Source of the DNA: Flavobacteriales bacterium UBA2619
GTDB lineage: Bacteria; Bacteroidota; Bacteroidia; Flavobacteriales_D; Sanyastnellaceae
Length of the DNA stretch: 64,000 nucleotides
NCBI GenBank assembly: GCA_002339135.1
Contig: DDJR01000048.1
Coordinates: 6,429 to 70,428, forward strand
Direction: 5' to 3'
The notes below the pieces were generated by a model. That model was not told where the DNA came from and did no database searches. It saw only the letters and a list, made by a program, of their open reading frames with translations. The translations under genes and the position numbers were made by a program. This document shows, in pieces, positions 55,093 to 63,429 of this stretch (positions are counted from its first letter, which is position 1; each line of letters opens with the position of its first letter).

Positions 55093-56415
55093 TTAAAAAG
55101 GATGCGGAATAGAAATGAAACCATACTCCTTCTTTATCTGAAAGACAGCCATGACATTCCAAACAACAGTGCTTACTCCAGTTGCAATGGCTGCTCCCAT
55201 GAGACCGTAAATTGGAATCAAGTAAAGGTTAAGGCCTACATTGATTGCAGACGCCACAAGGATAATGTTTCGCGCTTTCTTTTCCTTTCCAGTCATGTTG
55301 AGCAGATACATCACTGGTCCACACAGGGCATTGATGAGTTGGGCGATAGCTAAAACAATAAGTGGAGCTACGCCTGCTGTAAACTCTTCGCCAAACAGGT
55401 CCAAAACAAAGCTAGGAAAGAGGAGAATGGCAATGAAAACAGGTGTGCTAATGGCGAGGTTCATATACCCTATGTTGCGTGTCATTTTTTGGAGACCTGC
55501 CAGATCATTCTTGGCACTAAATGAGCTAAACATTGGGGCCGCAATGCTGTTGATTGCAAACTGTGCGAAAGTGATAAGCGTGGCAACTTTAAATGCCAAG
55601 CGATAGATTCCCACTTCTGACTCTTCTAAGTAATACCCAATCATCAGTGTATCAGACCAGTTCATAATCATAAACATCGATGCGCTGATAAGCATGGGGA
55701 AAGCCACTTTTAAAAGGGGTTTGACAGCAATCTTATCAGCTGTGGAGCTGGTTTTTACTGTGACCAAAGTGGAAAGGTGTTTGGGCGTCGTAAACGCTGC
55801 AAAAACAGACAGAAAAACCACACCGGTTCCGAAAGAAAAAAGCGGAATCAAGTCGGAATCATAGCCTTGATACTGAAGTGTTAAAAATGATGCTATCGCA
55901 ATAAGAACAACAGTTCCTCGCTGAAGAATGCTATATCCTACCATCTTTTTCATCCCTCGATAAGCCTCCGCATTGATTTCATATGAAGTTAAAAAAGGGA
56001 TGATGTGAGCTACAATTCGAAATGGGGTAACGAGGCTTTCATTGCCGAATAAACTAGCTAGCTCTTCTGCGAAAAAATAAACTAAAACCCCCAGGAAAAT
56101 TGAGAGTGGAAGAGAGAGAACGACGGCCAATCTGTAGACTTTTCGAAGGTTCGTACGGGCACCCTTTTCCACAAATTCTGGAATAAATCGTACAAGAGCT
56201 CCTCCAAGACCCAGTCTCGACAACAAACTGGCAATGGTTAGGGCTGTGAGGCTAAGTTCGAAAATTCCGAAAGACTCCGCTCCATAGTTTGTTGTAATTA
56301 GGTAGGCAAAAACATACCCTGCTCCGGCTCCGGCCACCTTAAAGGCCATAACAAGTCCACTTCCAGAAAGAAGTTTCTTAAAGTCGGGACTGATGTTATG
56401 AAGAAAAGGTCTCAT
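55093..56415 (-). CDS. Wzx-like polysaccharide flippase (MOP superfamily)
   Basis: This is a 440-aa membrane protein with about 12-14 helices, of the polysaccharide-biosynthesis/RfbX type that flips lipid-linked oligosaccharides to the periplasm. The N-terminus SGSGLVMAFKVAGAGAGYVFAYLITTNYGAESFGIFEL is characteristic. It is followed directly by a sulfotransferase gene, so the two may make a sulfated glycan. It begins 18 bp after sufE, making it the distal part of the Suf transcription unit or driven from within it. Confidence 0.88.
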   Translation of the reverse strand: MRPFLHNISPDFKKLLSGSGLVMAFKVAGAGAGYVFAYLITTNYGAESFGIFELSLTALTIASLLSRLGLGGALVRFIPEFVEKGARTNLRKVYRLAVVLSLPLSIFLGVLVYFFAEELASLFGNESLVTPFRIVAHIIPFLTSYEINAEAYRGMKKMVGYSILQRGTVVLIAIASFLTLQYQGYDSDLIPLFSFGTGVVFLSVFAAFTTPKHLSTLVTVKTSSTADKIAVKPLLKVAFPMLISASMFMIMNWSDTLMIGYYLEESEVGIYRLAFKVATLITFAQFAINSIAAPMFSSFSAKNDLAGLQKMTRNIGYMNLAISTPVFIAILLFPSFVLDLFGEEFTAGVAPLIVLAIAQLINALCGPVMYLLNMTGKEKKARNIILVASAINVGLNLYLIPIYGLMGAAIATGVSTVVWNVMAVFQIKKEYGFISIPHPF

Positions 56416-56433
56416 TTCGCTAAGCTCGCATGG

Positions 56434-56868
56434 CTAAGAACGTGCAGAATACACAAGTCCATACATCTTCATTTGCTTAACCATCGAAGCGAGACCGTTT
56501 GAGCGGGTCGAGCTCAGGTGAGCGTGTAGACCTATCTGTTCGAGGAAGTAGAGATCCGCAGCTGCAATCTCTGAAGCTTGTGAGTTGCTCAACACCCTGA
56601 CCATCAGTGCTACCAGACCTTTTGTAATAATCGCATCGCTGTCTGCTCCGAAAACAACCTCTCCAGCAGTGTTTCGTTTTGCTGACAGCCAAACCCGGCT
56701 CTGGCATCCCTTAATCAAGTTGTCCTCAACCTTCTCATCTTCCAACATAGGTGAAAGCTCTTTCCCAATCTCGATGATGTGTTCGTATTTCTCCATCCAG
56801 TCCGAGAACATGTCGAACTCCTCGATGACTTGATCTTGCCTAGAGTTTACGGTGTTCATTCTATTCAT
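56434..56868 (-). CDS. sufE: SufE sulfur acceptor
   Basis: SufE takes persulfide sulfur from SufS and passes it to the SufBCD scaffold. The 144-aa product has the family features FDMFSDWMEKYEHIIEIGKELSP, DNLIKGCQSRVWL with the active Cys, and FGADSDAIITKGLVALMVRV. The open frame extends upstream to 57042, but residues there lie antiframe to the rhodanese gene and are unlike SufE. ATG 56868 is supported by a -7 element ending 4 nt upstream. Its first 8 bp overlap the end of the small rhodanese gene. Confidence 0.94.
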   Translation of the reverse strand: MNRMNTVNSRQDQVIEEFDMFSDWMEKYEHIIEIGKELSPMLEDEKVEDNLIKGCQSRVWLSAKRNTAGEVVFGADSDAIITKGLVALMVRVLSNSQASEIAAADLYFLEQIGLHAHLSSTRSNGLASMVKQMKMYGLVYSARS

Positions 56869-57133
56869 GCAGTAAAGATATAGTGGGTGACTCGACAACG
56901 GGAAGACCGACTGATTGCCAGCCGTTAGGATGACCTCGTTTAAGTAAAAATGTATAACCTGATGCGCTTCTACTTCCAGGCTTACAGCAAACATAGACAT
57001 CTTTGTCTTTGGAAATCGGAAAAGCGTTTTTTTCGAACGCATTCAGTGTTCTTATATCTACCAAAGCAGCTCTGATGAACATCAATTTTTCTGGATGTTT
57101 TCCTTGAAATAAATTGAGGATTTTATCCAACAT
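56861..57133 (-). CDS. Shortened rhodanese-like protein
   Basis: This is a 90-aa rhodanese-like protein. It starts like single-domain rhodaneses (LVDIRTLNAF) and has the active loop VCCKPGSRSASGY (CxxGxRS). Between these, about 20 residues that normally contain GHIxGSxNIPL are missing: it goes straight from NAFEKNAF to PISKDKDVYV. It may be an internally deleted duplicate of the adjacent rhodanese, still in frame. It lies 4 bp downstream of that gene and overlaps sufE by 8 bp. Confidence 0.65.
   Translation of the reverse strand: MLDKILNLFQGKHPEKLMFIRAALVDIRTLNAFEKNAFPISKDKDVYVCCKPGSRSASGYTFLLKRGHPNGWQSVGLPVVESPTISLLHE
56869..56880 (-). promoter_or_regulatory. Internal leaderless-type promoter of sufE
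   Basis: On the minus strand TATCTTTA is followed by CTGC and the sufE ATG. It lies inside the last codons of the small rhodanese gene, so sufE may be transcribed separately from the main suf operon. Confidence 0.5.
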
Positions 57134-57137
57134 AACG

Positions 57138-57410
57138 TTAGACTCTTTGGGCGTCTACGCTCTTCCATCCTCCTCCGTTAACAACCTCTAAACCTTGATC
57201 TGCCAAATAATCAGCCGCTTGTCCACTACGCCCTCCCGAGGCACAACAAAGAACCAAGGGTTGCATCGTCTTGAGCTCATCAATTCTGGACACGACTTCA
57301 TTAAGCGGGATATTCACAGAACCCGTCACGTGACCGCCTGAAAATTCTCCTGGTGTACGCACATCGACGATTGTTGTGTCTGCGTGGTTGATTTTTTCTT
57401 GAATACTCAT
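57138..57410 (-). CDS. Single-domain rhodanese
   Basis: This is a 90-aa sulfurtransferase-like protein. The full family pattern is present: TTIVDVRTPGEFSGGHVTGSVNIPL, then the persulfide Cys loop LCCASGGRSGQAADYL and a final NGGGWKSV. It lies between sufS and sufE in the same direction, so it may carry sulfane sulfur to or from the cysteine desulfurase. It starts 15 bp after sufS. Confidence 0.92.
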   Translation of the reverse strand: MSIQEKINHADTTIVDVRTPGEFSGGHVTGSVNIPLNEVVSRIDELKTMQPLVLCCASGGRSGQAADYLADQGLEVVNGGGWKSVDAQRV

Positions 57411-57425
57411 GAAACGCTTTATAAA

Positions 57426-58667
57426 CTACCTTAACATTTTTACGGCCCTCTCAAGTCCGGCAACCAGGGCATCAATTTCTTCAAATGAGGTGTAAGCTGC
57501 AAAACTTGCTCTTACTGTGCCAGAAACACCCAACCACTTCATAAGTGGCTCGGTACAATGAGATCCAGTTCTTACAGCTATTCCCAGTTGATCTAGCAAG
57601 GTTCCGAGATCTGCAGGATGTGTTCCATCGATCAGAAAACTAACAACTCCCGCCTTGTGATCTGCCGTACCATAAATTTTTAGACCTTCTATGGCAAGCA
57701 ATTTCTTGTGAGCATACTCCGTGAGAGCTCGCTCATGGGCTGCGATTTTCTCAACTCCTACTGAGTTCATCCATGAAATAGCGTGTCCGAGACCAATCGC
57801 TCCTGAAATATTGGGGGTTCCTGCTTCGAATTTGTAAGGAGGAATGTTAAACGTTGTGGGATCCTCAAAACTGACTGAAGAAATCATCTCCCCACCACCA
57901 CGCCATGGAGGCATGGATTCGAAGAGCTCTTGCTTTCCGTAAAGAATTCCTATCCCTGTTGGACCATACATTTTGTGACCAGAACAGGCATAGAAATCAC
58001 AGTCCAAGTCTTGGAAATCTACCAAACAATGAGGTGCTGCCTGAGATCCATCAATTAACACACAAGAGCCCACTTTGTGTGCAAGTTCGGTGTAATATTT
58101 GACGTCGTTGATTGTTCCAAGTGTGTTTGAAACGTGAGAAAAACAAACAAGTTTTGGTTTAAGTGCTAGTTTTTTCTCAAAATTTATCTGGTCTAAAGAG
58201 CCGTCAGGTAAAACATCAACAACTTCAATTTTGCAGCCGATTTCATTCGCTAAAATTTGCCAAGGCACGATGTTGCTGTGGTGCTCTAGACGTGTCAACA
58301 AGATGATAGAATCGCTTGTCAGATTCGATCTTCCCCAAGTTGAAGCAACAAGATTGATGCTGTCGGTAGCTCCCGAAGTAAATACAATCTCTGAGGTTTT
58401 CGAAGCATTAAAATGATTTCGAACAGTTTCACGGGCACCTTCAAAAGCGTCTGTTGCTTGTGTTGCAAGGGCATGAGCTCCTCTGTGAATGTTGCTGTGA
58501 AAGTGTGAAAGATATTCACGTTGTGACTCAATGACCGCGCGTGGCTTTTGGGCAGAGGCTGCGCTGTCTAAATAAACCAGAGGGTGACCGTTTACTTGTC
58601 TCTCAAGAATGGGGAAATCTCGGCGTATCTCCTGAACATCGTATGTATTCTCATCCTTACCAACCAT
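57426..58667 (-). CDS. sufS: Cysteine desulfurase SufS
   Basis: SufS is a PLP enzyme that extracts sulfur from cysteine as an enzyme-bound persulfide for Fe-S assembly. The sequence opens DFPILERQVNGHPLVYLDSAAS, with TSGATDSINL, SGHKMYGPTGIGILYG (Schiff-base Lys) and RTGSHCTEP (active Cys). Length is 413 aa, the SufS/CsdA subgroup. Its start overlaps the sufD end by 11 bp. Confidence 0.97.
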   Translation of the reverse strand: MVGKDENTYDVQEIRRDFPILERQVNGHPLVYLDSAASAQKPRAVIESQREYLSHFHSNIHRGAHALATQATDAFEGARETVRNHFNASKTSEIVFTSGATDSINLVASTWGRSNLTSDSIILLTRLEHHSNIVPWQILANEIGCKIEVVDVLPDGSLDQINFEKKLALKPKLVCFSHVSNTLGTINDVKYYTELAHKVGSCVLIDGSQAAPHCLVDFQDLDCDFYACSGHKMYGPTGIGILYGKQELFESMPPWRGGGEMISSVSFEDPTTFNIPPYKFEAGTPNISGAIGLGHAISWMNSVGVEKIAAHERALTEYAHKKLLAIEGLKIYGTADHKAGVVSFLIDGTHPADLGTLLDQLGIAVRTGSHCTEPLMKWLGVSGTVRASFAAYTSFEEIDALVAGLERAVKMLR

Positions 58668-59856
58668 GTCTTTCTTGATAGATTTTCATAATCTCTTTAC
58701 GTAATTCTGTGCTCGGAACGCTAGAAATAACATCAGCTAAAAAGGCCTCAACGAGGAGAGCTTTGGCTGCTTTTTCTTGAATTCCTCGGGATTTAAGGTA
58801 GAAAAGAGCATCGAGATCGAACTGACCTACCGTACAGCCATGGGCGCATTTTACATCGTCCGCATATATTTCTAACTCAGGCTTTGTATTTATTGAGGCT
58901 CCTCGATCGGCTACAATATTCGTGTTCTGTTGGAAAGCATTCGTTCTTTGTGCATCAGGTCTAACGAAGACCTTTCCGTTAAAAACGCCCGTCGATGATC
59001 CATACATTATGCCTCTGTAAAGCTCCGACGAAGTTCCATCTGAACTTGTGTGATCCATCGTGGTGTGGTTGTCAACATGCTCGTTTTCTGTCGGCAGATA
59101 AGCACCGTTAAAGATAGAATCTGTTCCCTTTCCACGTGAGACAATTTCTAGCTCATTCCTAACCCAGTGACCTTTCACTGTGAACGTGTGCATCATGAAT
59201 CTGCTGTCGCGCTCTTGAATGATATTCTCGTGTGAAAAGTGGTAAATCTCTCCATCCTCGTTGCAAACTTTTTCAAGCATAAAAGATGCGTTGGGAGCTA
59301 TGGAAGCTTCCAACAGTCCATTGTACATTCCGCTAGATTTTTTTGTTGAGCTGCACCAAATCACCACATCTACTTCACCCCCCTCCTCTACTCTTACAAA
59401 ATGTCTCGGGAAACTTGCAACATCGATTCCGTCTGTCAAGTGATGAATGACAATCGGCCTATCAAGTTTAATGTTGCGAGCAATCTTCAAGAACATTCCG
59501 TCTTGATGGTAGCTCTCGTTGAGTTCACCTACCCATTCTTTCTGAGAATACGTGTTTTGAAATTCCGGTGACTCCCCGTCTTCAACTTCGCTCATAGGCA
59601 TACAAACAACACCTTGAGCAACTGGGAGGTCGCTCAGAGAGGCGTCGAATTTTCCGTTTCTCAACACAAGTCGATACGCCTCAAGTCCTTGAACGGGGTT
59701 GGGGTCAACCTCCTTGGAGAACCCACTGTTAATCGCTTCCGAATCTGTGGAAAGGGACGTGTTTAACAGCTTTGAAATAGGTGAGTATTTCCACCTCTCT
59801 GACCTCCTTGTAGGAGGCAGAAGTGTAGATTTGAATATGTCTGTGAGCACTGCCAT
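58657..59856 (-). CDS. sufD: Fe-S assembly scaffold subunit SufD
   Basis: SufD partners SufB in the SufBC2D scaffold. The 399-aa protein shares the SufB/SufD beta-helix core: GTSSELYRGIMYGSSTGVFNGKVFVRPDAQRTNAFQ, then INTKPELEIYADDVKCAHGCTVGQFD (conserved His/Cys stretch). The N-terminal ~100 residues are helical and less conserved. It lies 3 bp after sufC and overlaps sufS by 11 bp, a tightly packed operon. Confidence 0.95.
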   Translation of the reverse strand: MAVLTDIFKSTLLPPTRRSERWKYSPISKLLNTSLSTDSEAINSGFSKEVDPNPVQGLEAYRLVLRNGKFDASLSDLPVAQGVVCMPMSEVEDGESPEFQNTYSQKEWVGELNESYHQDGMFLKIARNIKLDRPIVIHHLTDGIDVASFPRHFVRVEEGGEVDVVIWCSSTKKSSGMYNGLLEASIAPNASFMLEKVCNEDGEIYHFSHENIIQERDSRFMMHTFTVKGHWVRNELEIVSRGKGTDSIFNGAYLPTENEHVDNHTTMDHTSSDGTSSELYRGIMYGSSTGVFNGKVFVRPDAQRTNAFQQNTNIVADRGASINTKPELEIYADDVKCAHGCTVGQFDLDALFYLKSRGIQEKAAKALLVEAFLADVISSVPSTELRKEIMKIYQERHGW

Positions 59857-59859
59857 ATC

Positions 59860-60612
59860 CTAAGCGTTCTGTTCTTCCTTAATCCAGTCATACCCCTTGG
59901 CTTCTAGCTCAAGAGCGAGTTCTTTTCCTCCGCTTTTCACGATTTTACCGTTTGATAAAACATGGACAAAGTCTGGAATGATGTGATCTAAAAGTCTTTG
60001 GTAATGAGTGATGACAATAAAGGCCCTGTCAGGAGAACGCATCGCGTTCACTCCTTTAGAGACAACTCTCAAGGCATCAATGTCTAGGCCTGAGTCTGTT
60101 TCATCTAGAATACAGAGTTTGGGCTCGAGTATCGCCATTTGAAAAATCTCGTTTCGCTTCTTCTCTCCTCCAGAAAACCCTTCGTTCACTGACCGATCCC
60201 GAAGTCTACCGTCTAATTCCACAAGAGAAGAACACTCTTTCACCTTGGCGAGAAAGTCCTTTGCCTTGATCGGCGGTTGTCCATTGTGATCGCGCTTTGC
60301 GTTTACAGCCGCCTTCATGAAGTTTAAGTTCGAAACACCTGGGATCTCGATCGGATATTGAAAGGCCAGGAAAACGCCTTCTCTAGCTCGGTCACTTGCC
60401 TCCAGCTCGAGTAAGTCCGTACCATCTAAATCGACGACACCGTCCGTTACCTCGTAAGCTTCGCGGCCCGCAAGAACAGATGCGAGTGTCGATTTTCCTG
60501 ATCCATTGGGACCCATGATGGCATGGATTTCACCAGGCTTAACATCAAGGTTGAGACCTTTAAGAATCTCATTGTCGCCAACTTTGGCGTGTAAATTTTT
60601 AATTTTTAGCAT
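59860..60612 (-). CDS. sufC: Fe-S assembly ATPase SufC
   Basis: SufC is the ABC-type ATPase of SufBCD. The 250-aa protein has Walker A GPNGSGKS at residues 34-41, the ABC signature FSGGEKKRNEI, and Walker B LCILDETDSGLDID. The final His switch is in VITHYQRLLDHI. It acts as a soluble dimer on the SufB-SufD pair, and there are no membrane partners. It starts 20 bp after sufB. Confidence 0.97.
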   Translation of the reverse strand: MLKIKNLHAKVGDNEILKGLNLDVKPGEIHAIMGPNGSGKSTLASVLAGREAYEVTDGVVDLDGTDLLELEASDRAREGVFLAFQYPIEIPGVSNLNFMKAAVNAKRDHNGQPPIKAKDFLAKVKECSSLVELDGRLRDRSVNEGFSGGEKKRNEIFQMAILEPKLCILDETDSGLDIDALRVVSKGVNAMRSPDRAFIVITHYQRLLDHIIPDFVHVLSNGKIVKSGGKELALELEAKGYDWIKEEQNA

Positions 60613-60632
60613 TCTAAATTGCTTTTTCAGCT

Positions 60633-62081
60633 TTATCCTACGCTTCCTTCTAAAGAAATAGTAAGAAGTTTTTGGGCTTCAACGGCAAACTCCATAGGTA
60701 GTTTGTTTAAGACATCTTTTGCATAACCCTTCACAATGAGACCTATCGCTTCCTCTTCTTCGATTCCTCGTTGTTGGCAATAAAAAATTTGGTCTTCACC
60801 AATTTTCGAAGTTGTTGCCTCGTGTTCGATCTGAGCTGTTGGGTTTTTTACTTCGATATAAGGAAAAGTGTGTGCTCCACATTTGTCCGTCATAAGTAGA
60901 GAGTCGCAAACTGAGAAGTTGCGCGCGTTTTCTGCTCCTGGATGGATTTGTACGAGGCCCCTGTAAGAGTTTTGAGACTCCCCTGAAGAAATACCTTTAG
61001 AGATAATGGTAGAACGGGTGCGCTTTCCCAAATGAATCATCTTGGTTCCCGTGTCGGCCTGTTGTTTGTTGTTCGTCACAGCGACGCTGAAGAACTCTCC
61101 AATGCTGTCATCGCCTTTTAAAATACAGCTTGGGTATTTCCAAGTCACCGCCGAACCTGTCTCCACCTGAGTCCAACTTATTTTTGAAGCTCTGTGACAA
61201 ATCCCGCGCTTGGTTACAAAGTTGAACACTCCACCCTTTCCGTTTTTATCTCCAGGATACCAATTTTGTACCGTACTGTATTTTACTTCAGCCTCATCGT
61301 GTGAAATAATTTCAACTACAGCCGCATGAAGCTGGTTTTCGTCTCTCTGTGGAGCGGTACATCCTTCTAGATAACTAACGTAACTGCCCTCGTCGGCTAC
61401 AATCAGAGTTCTCTCAAACTGACCTGTTCCGGCTTGGTTAATCCTGAAATAAGTACTAAGCTCCATGGGGCACCTAACGCCCTTAGGAATATAGCAAAAC
61501 GATCCATCAGTGAAGACTGCAGAATTTAAAGCTGCGTAATAGTTATCTCTCTGGGGAACTACAGTTCCTAAGTACTTTTTAACAAGCTCCGGATGTTCTT
61601 TAATCGCTTCGCCTAGTGAACAGAAAATGACACCGATTTCGCCCAGAGTTTCTTTAAAAGAGGTTGCGACTGAAACGCTGTCCATGACGAAATCAACCGC
61701 CACACCACTCAACTTCTTCTGTTCCTCTAAGCTGATACCAAGCTTCTCCATCGTCTTCAAAAGCTCAGGGTCTACTTCGTCTAAAGATGCAAGTACTTTT
61801 TTTGGTTTGGGCGCTGAGTAAAAACTGATCGATTGCAAATCGGGCTTGTCGTACGCAACGTGTGCCCAATCTGGCTCCTCCATTTTAGACCAAGCAGCAA
61901 AAGCCTCTAACCTCCACTTCAACAACCAATCAGGCTCATTTTTTTTGCTTGAAATCGTTCTGATAACGCTTTCATTAAGTCCTGGTGCAATTGTATCCGA
62001 GTCGATTTCAGTCGTGAAACCGTATTCGTAATTTTTCTCGGTGACTTCACTGAGTAAATTTTCTTCTTCTGTTCCCTTCAT
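60633..62081 (-). CDS. sufB: Fe-S assembly scaffold subunit SufB
   Basis: SufB holds the nascent Fe-S cluster in the SufBCD complex. The 482-aa protein includes the typical region [51 protein letters not shown], and the C-terminal [35 protein letters not shown] with conserved Cys/His/Glu. It starts only 6 bp after the A-type carrier gene. Confidence 0.97.
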   Translation of the reverse strand: MKGTEEENLLSEVTEKNYEYGFTTEIDSDTIAPGLNESVIRTISSKKNEPDWLLKWRLEAFAAWSKMEEPDWAHVAYDKPDLQSISFYSAPKPKKVLASLDEVDPELLKTMEKLGISLEEQKKLSGVAVDFVMDSVSVATSFKETLGEIGVIFCSLGEAIKEHPELVKKYLGTVVPQRDNYYAALNSAVFTDGSFCYIPKGVRCPMELSTYFRINQAGTGQFERTLIVADEGSYVSYLEGCTAPQRDENQLHAAVVEIISHDEAEVKYSTVQNWYPGDKNGKGGVFNFVTKRGICHRASKISWTQVETGSAVTWKYPSCILKGDDSIGEFFSVAVTNNKQQADTGTKMIHLGKRTRSTIISKGISSGESQNSYRGLVQIHPGAENARNFSVCDSLLMTDKCGAHTFPYIEVKNPTAQIEHEATTSKIGEDQIFYCQQRGIEEEEAIGLIVKGYAKDVLNKLPMEFAVEAQKLLTISLEGSVG

Positions 62082-62087
62082 TTCAGT

Positions 62088-62414
62088 CTATAATGAAAAA
62101 CTTTCTCCACATCCACAGGTGCGATTGGCGTTGGGGTTATAAAACTCAAACCCTTTTCCGTTGAGACCACCACTGTATCGAAGCTCTGTTCCTACCAAAT
62201 ACAAAAAACTCTTCTTATCCACGACAATTTTCACTCCCTTGTCCTCAAATTCTTGATCACCGTCTTTTACCACGTGGTCAAAATCCATCTCATACATCAG
62301 GCCGCTGCATCCGCCTCCTTTCACTCCAACACGAACAAAGCTTCCATGGGGACGACCTTCTTCGCTGAGTAATTTTATCACATGCTGTTTAGCTGAATCA
62401 CTAACTTTAATCAT
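62088..62414 (-). CDS. A-type Fe-S carrier (SufA/IscA/HesB family)
   Basis: This is the first gene of the suf operon, 108 aa. The three conserved cysteines are C36 (GGGCSGLMY), C100 and C102 (TCGCGESFSL), which bind Fe-S clusters or iron. It would pass clusters from SufBCD to targets. Its start is fixed by an exact -7 element (TATTTTTG) 4 nt upstream. Whether it should be called SufA, IscA or ErpA cannot be decided from sequence. Confidence 0.95.
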   Translation of the reverse strand: MIKVSDSAKQHVIKLLSEEGRPHGSFVRVGVKGGGCSGLMYEMDFDHVVKDGDQEFEDKGVKIVVDKKSFLYLVGTELRYSGGLNGKGFEFYNPNANRTCGCGESFSL

Positions 62415-62441
62415 AGTGCAAAAATACCACCTTTGTGGTAT
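62415..62441 (-). promoter_or_regulatory. suf operon promoter with overlapping inverted repeat
   Basis: On the minus strand TATTTTTG (62419-62426) is an exact -7 box ending 4 nt before the ATG. An inverted repeat, ATACCAC-CTTT-GTGGTAT (62424-62441, perfect 7-bp arms), overlaps the upstream edge of that box. This is a likely operator for an iron or Fe-S sensor, possibly an Rrf2/IscR-type protein; the identity is inference. Confidence 0.6.
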
Positions 62442-62518
62442 ACAACATCACATTATTCATATTCGTTCTAAATAGGATAACTTTTTTTAATATTGTTCGT
62501 CATAACGCTACGGGGTTG

Positions 62519-62530
62519 CATCTTTGGGGT
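62519..62530 (+). promoter_or_regulatory. Leaderless-type promoter of ftsX
   Basis: CATCTTTG (one mismatch to TAnnTTTG) is followed by GGGT and the ATG at 62531, the same 4-nt spacing. This also supports 62531 over the in-frame ATG at 62435 inside the suf promoter region. Confidence 0.5.
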
Positions 62531-63415
62531 ATGGCTTCTAAGCATCGCACAAACAAGAATAGACTCCCTGCATCTCAGGCAACTACAACGTTCACAACGG
62601 TCGTAGGAATGACCTTAACACTGGTGTTAATTGGGTTGATTTCTGTCATCTCTCTTTTGGGGGCCCGTTGGGAGAAGCAGCTTAGGCAAGAAGTTCGAAT
62701 GCAGGTCTATTTTATGAGTGACCTTGACAATGAAACACTGAACAAAGCTCTTGCAATTGTTGAAACTGACCAAGCTGTAGCAGAGGCCATTTACATTGAA
62801 CCTCAAGCAGCAGCAGAAAAACTAGAGCAAGATTTAGGGGAGTCTTTTGTAGAATTTTTAGGCTACATACCGCTCCCACCAGCAATGGATGTCAGGTTAA
62901 AATCTGAATTTGGGAATTCTGACAAATTAATGGAAATCGCCGACCGGCTTGAAAATGTGTTGGGGGTTGCTGAGGTTGTTTGGCAAGACAAGCTGCTTGC
63001 AAAAATTGAAAAAACAATCAACAAGTTAATGCTTCCGTTGGTTGCAATGGCTGGCCTTTGTTTATTTATTGCGCTCGCTTTAATGAACAACACTGTAAGG
63101 CTAACTGTGTTTGCGCGACGTTTTTTAATTCGCAACATGCAGCTTGTTGGTGCAAAACCAGGGTTTATTCGCAAACCCTTTGTCAGTCAGGGATTTGCTC
63201 TTGGAGTAAGTTCTGGACTTCTTTCATTTGCGCTCATCACAGTTGTTCTTTCTCTGTTAAAGGGACCTCTAGGTTCAACTGCCTTTTTACTTGAACCTCT
63301 TTCTCTGATGTACATCGCTTTCGGGCTCACTTTTATTGGAGGGACTTTAGGAGTTCTATCAACAGCATTTGCTGTAAACCGTTATCTACGTCTCGACGTA
63401 GGCCAACTTCATTAG
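62531..63415 (+). CDS. ftsX: Cell-division protein FtsX
   Basis: FtsX is the membrane part of FtsEX, which controls peptidoglycan hydrolases at division. The 294-aa protein has one helix near residue 25 (TLVLIGLISVISLLG), an extracytoplasmic domain (about 45-165), and three C-terminal helices (MLPLVAMAGLCLFIALALM, FALGVSSGLLSFALITVV, LSLMYIAFGLTFIGG). RRFLIRNMQLVGAKPGFIRKPF is the conserved cytosolic loop before the last pair. ftsE is not adjacent. Confidence 0.92.
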   Translation: MASKHRTNKNRLPASQATTTFTTVVGMTLTLVLIGLISVISLLGARWEKQLRQEVRMQVYFMSDLDNETLNKALAIVETDQAVAEAIYIEPQAAAEKLEQDLGESFVEFLGYIPLPPAMDVRLKSEFGNSDKLMEIADRLENVLGVAEVVWQDKLLAKIEKTINKLMLPLVAMAGLCLFIALALMNNTVRLTVFARRFLIRNMQLVGAKPGFIRKPFVSQGFALGVSSGLLSFALITVVLSLLKGPLGSTAFLLEPLSLMYIAFGLTFIGGTLGVLSTAFAVNRYLRLDVGQLH

Positions 63416-63417
63416 CT

Positions 63418-63429
63418 TAAATTCGCAAG
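63418..63429 (+). promoter_or_regulatory. Leaderless-type promoter of DUF3098 gene
   Basis: TAAATTCG is followed by CAAG and the ATG at 63430. It lies directly after the ftsX stop, so the DUF3098-uppP pair may also be transcribed from here. Confidence 0.45.

Noticed and set aside
56872..57042. Extended N-terminus of SufE
   Set aside because: Those residues are a second-frame reading of the rhodanese gene and do not resemble SufE.
62435..62530. Extended N-terminus of FtsX
   Set aside because: It would start inside the suf promoter palindrome, and a -7 box lies directly before ATG 62531.
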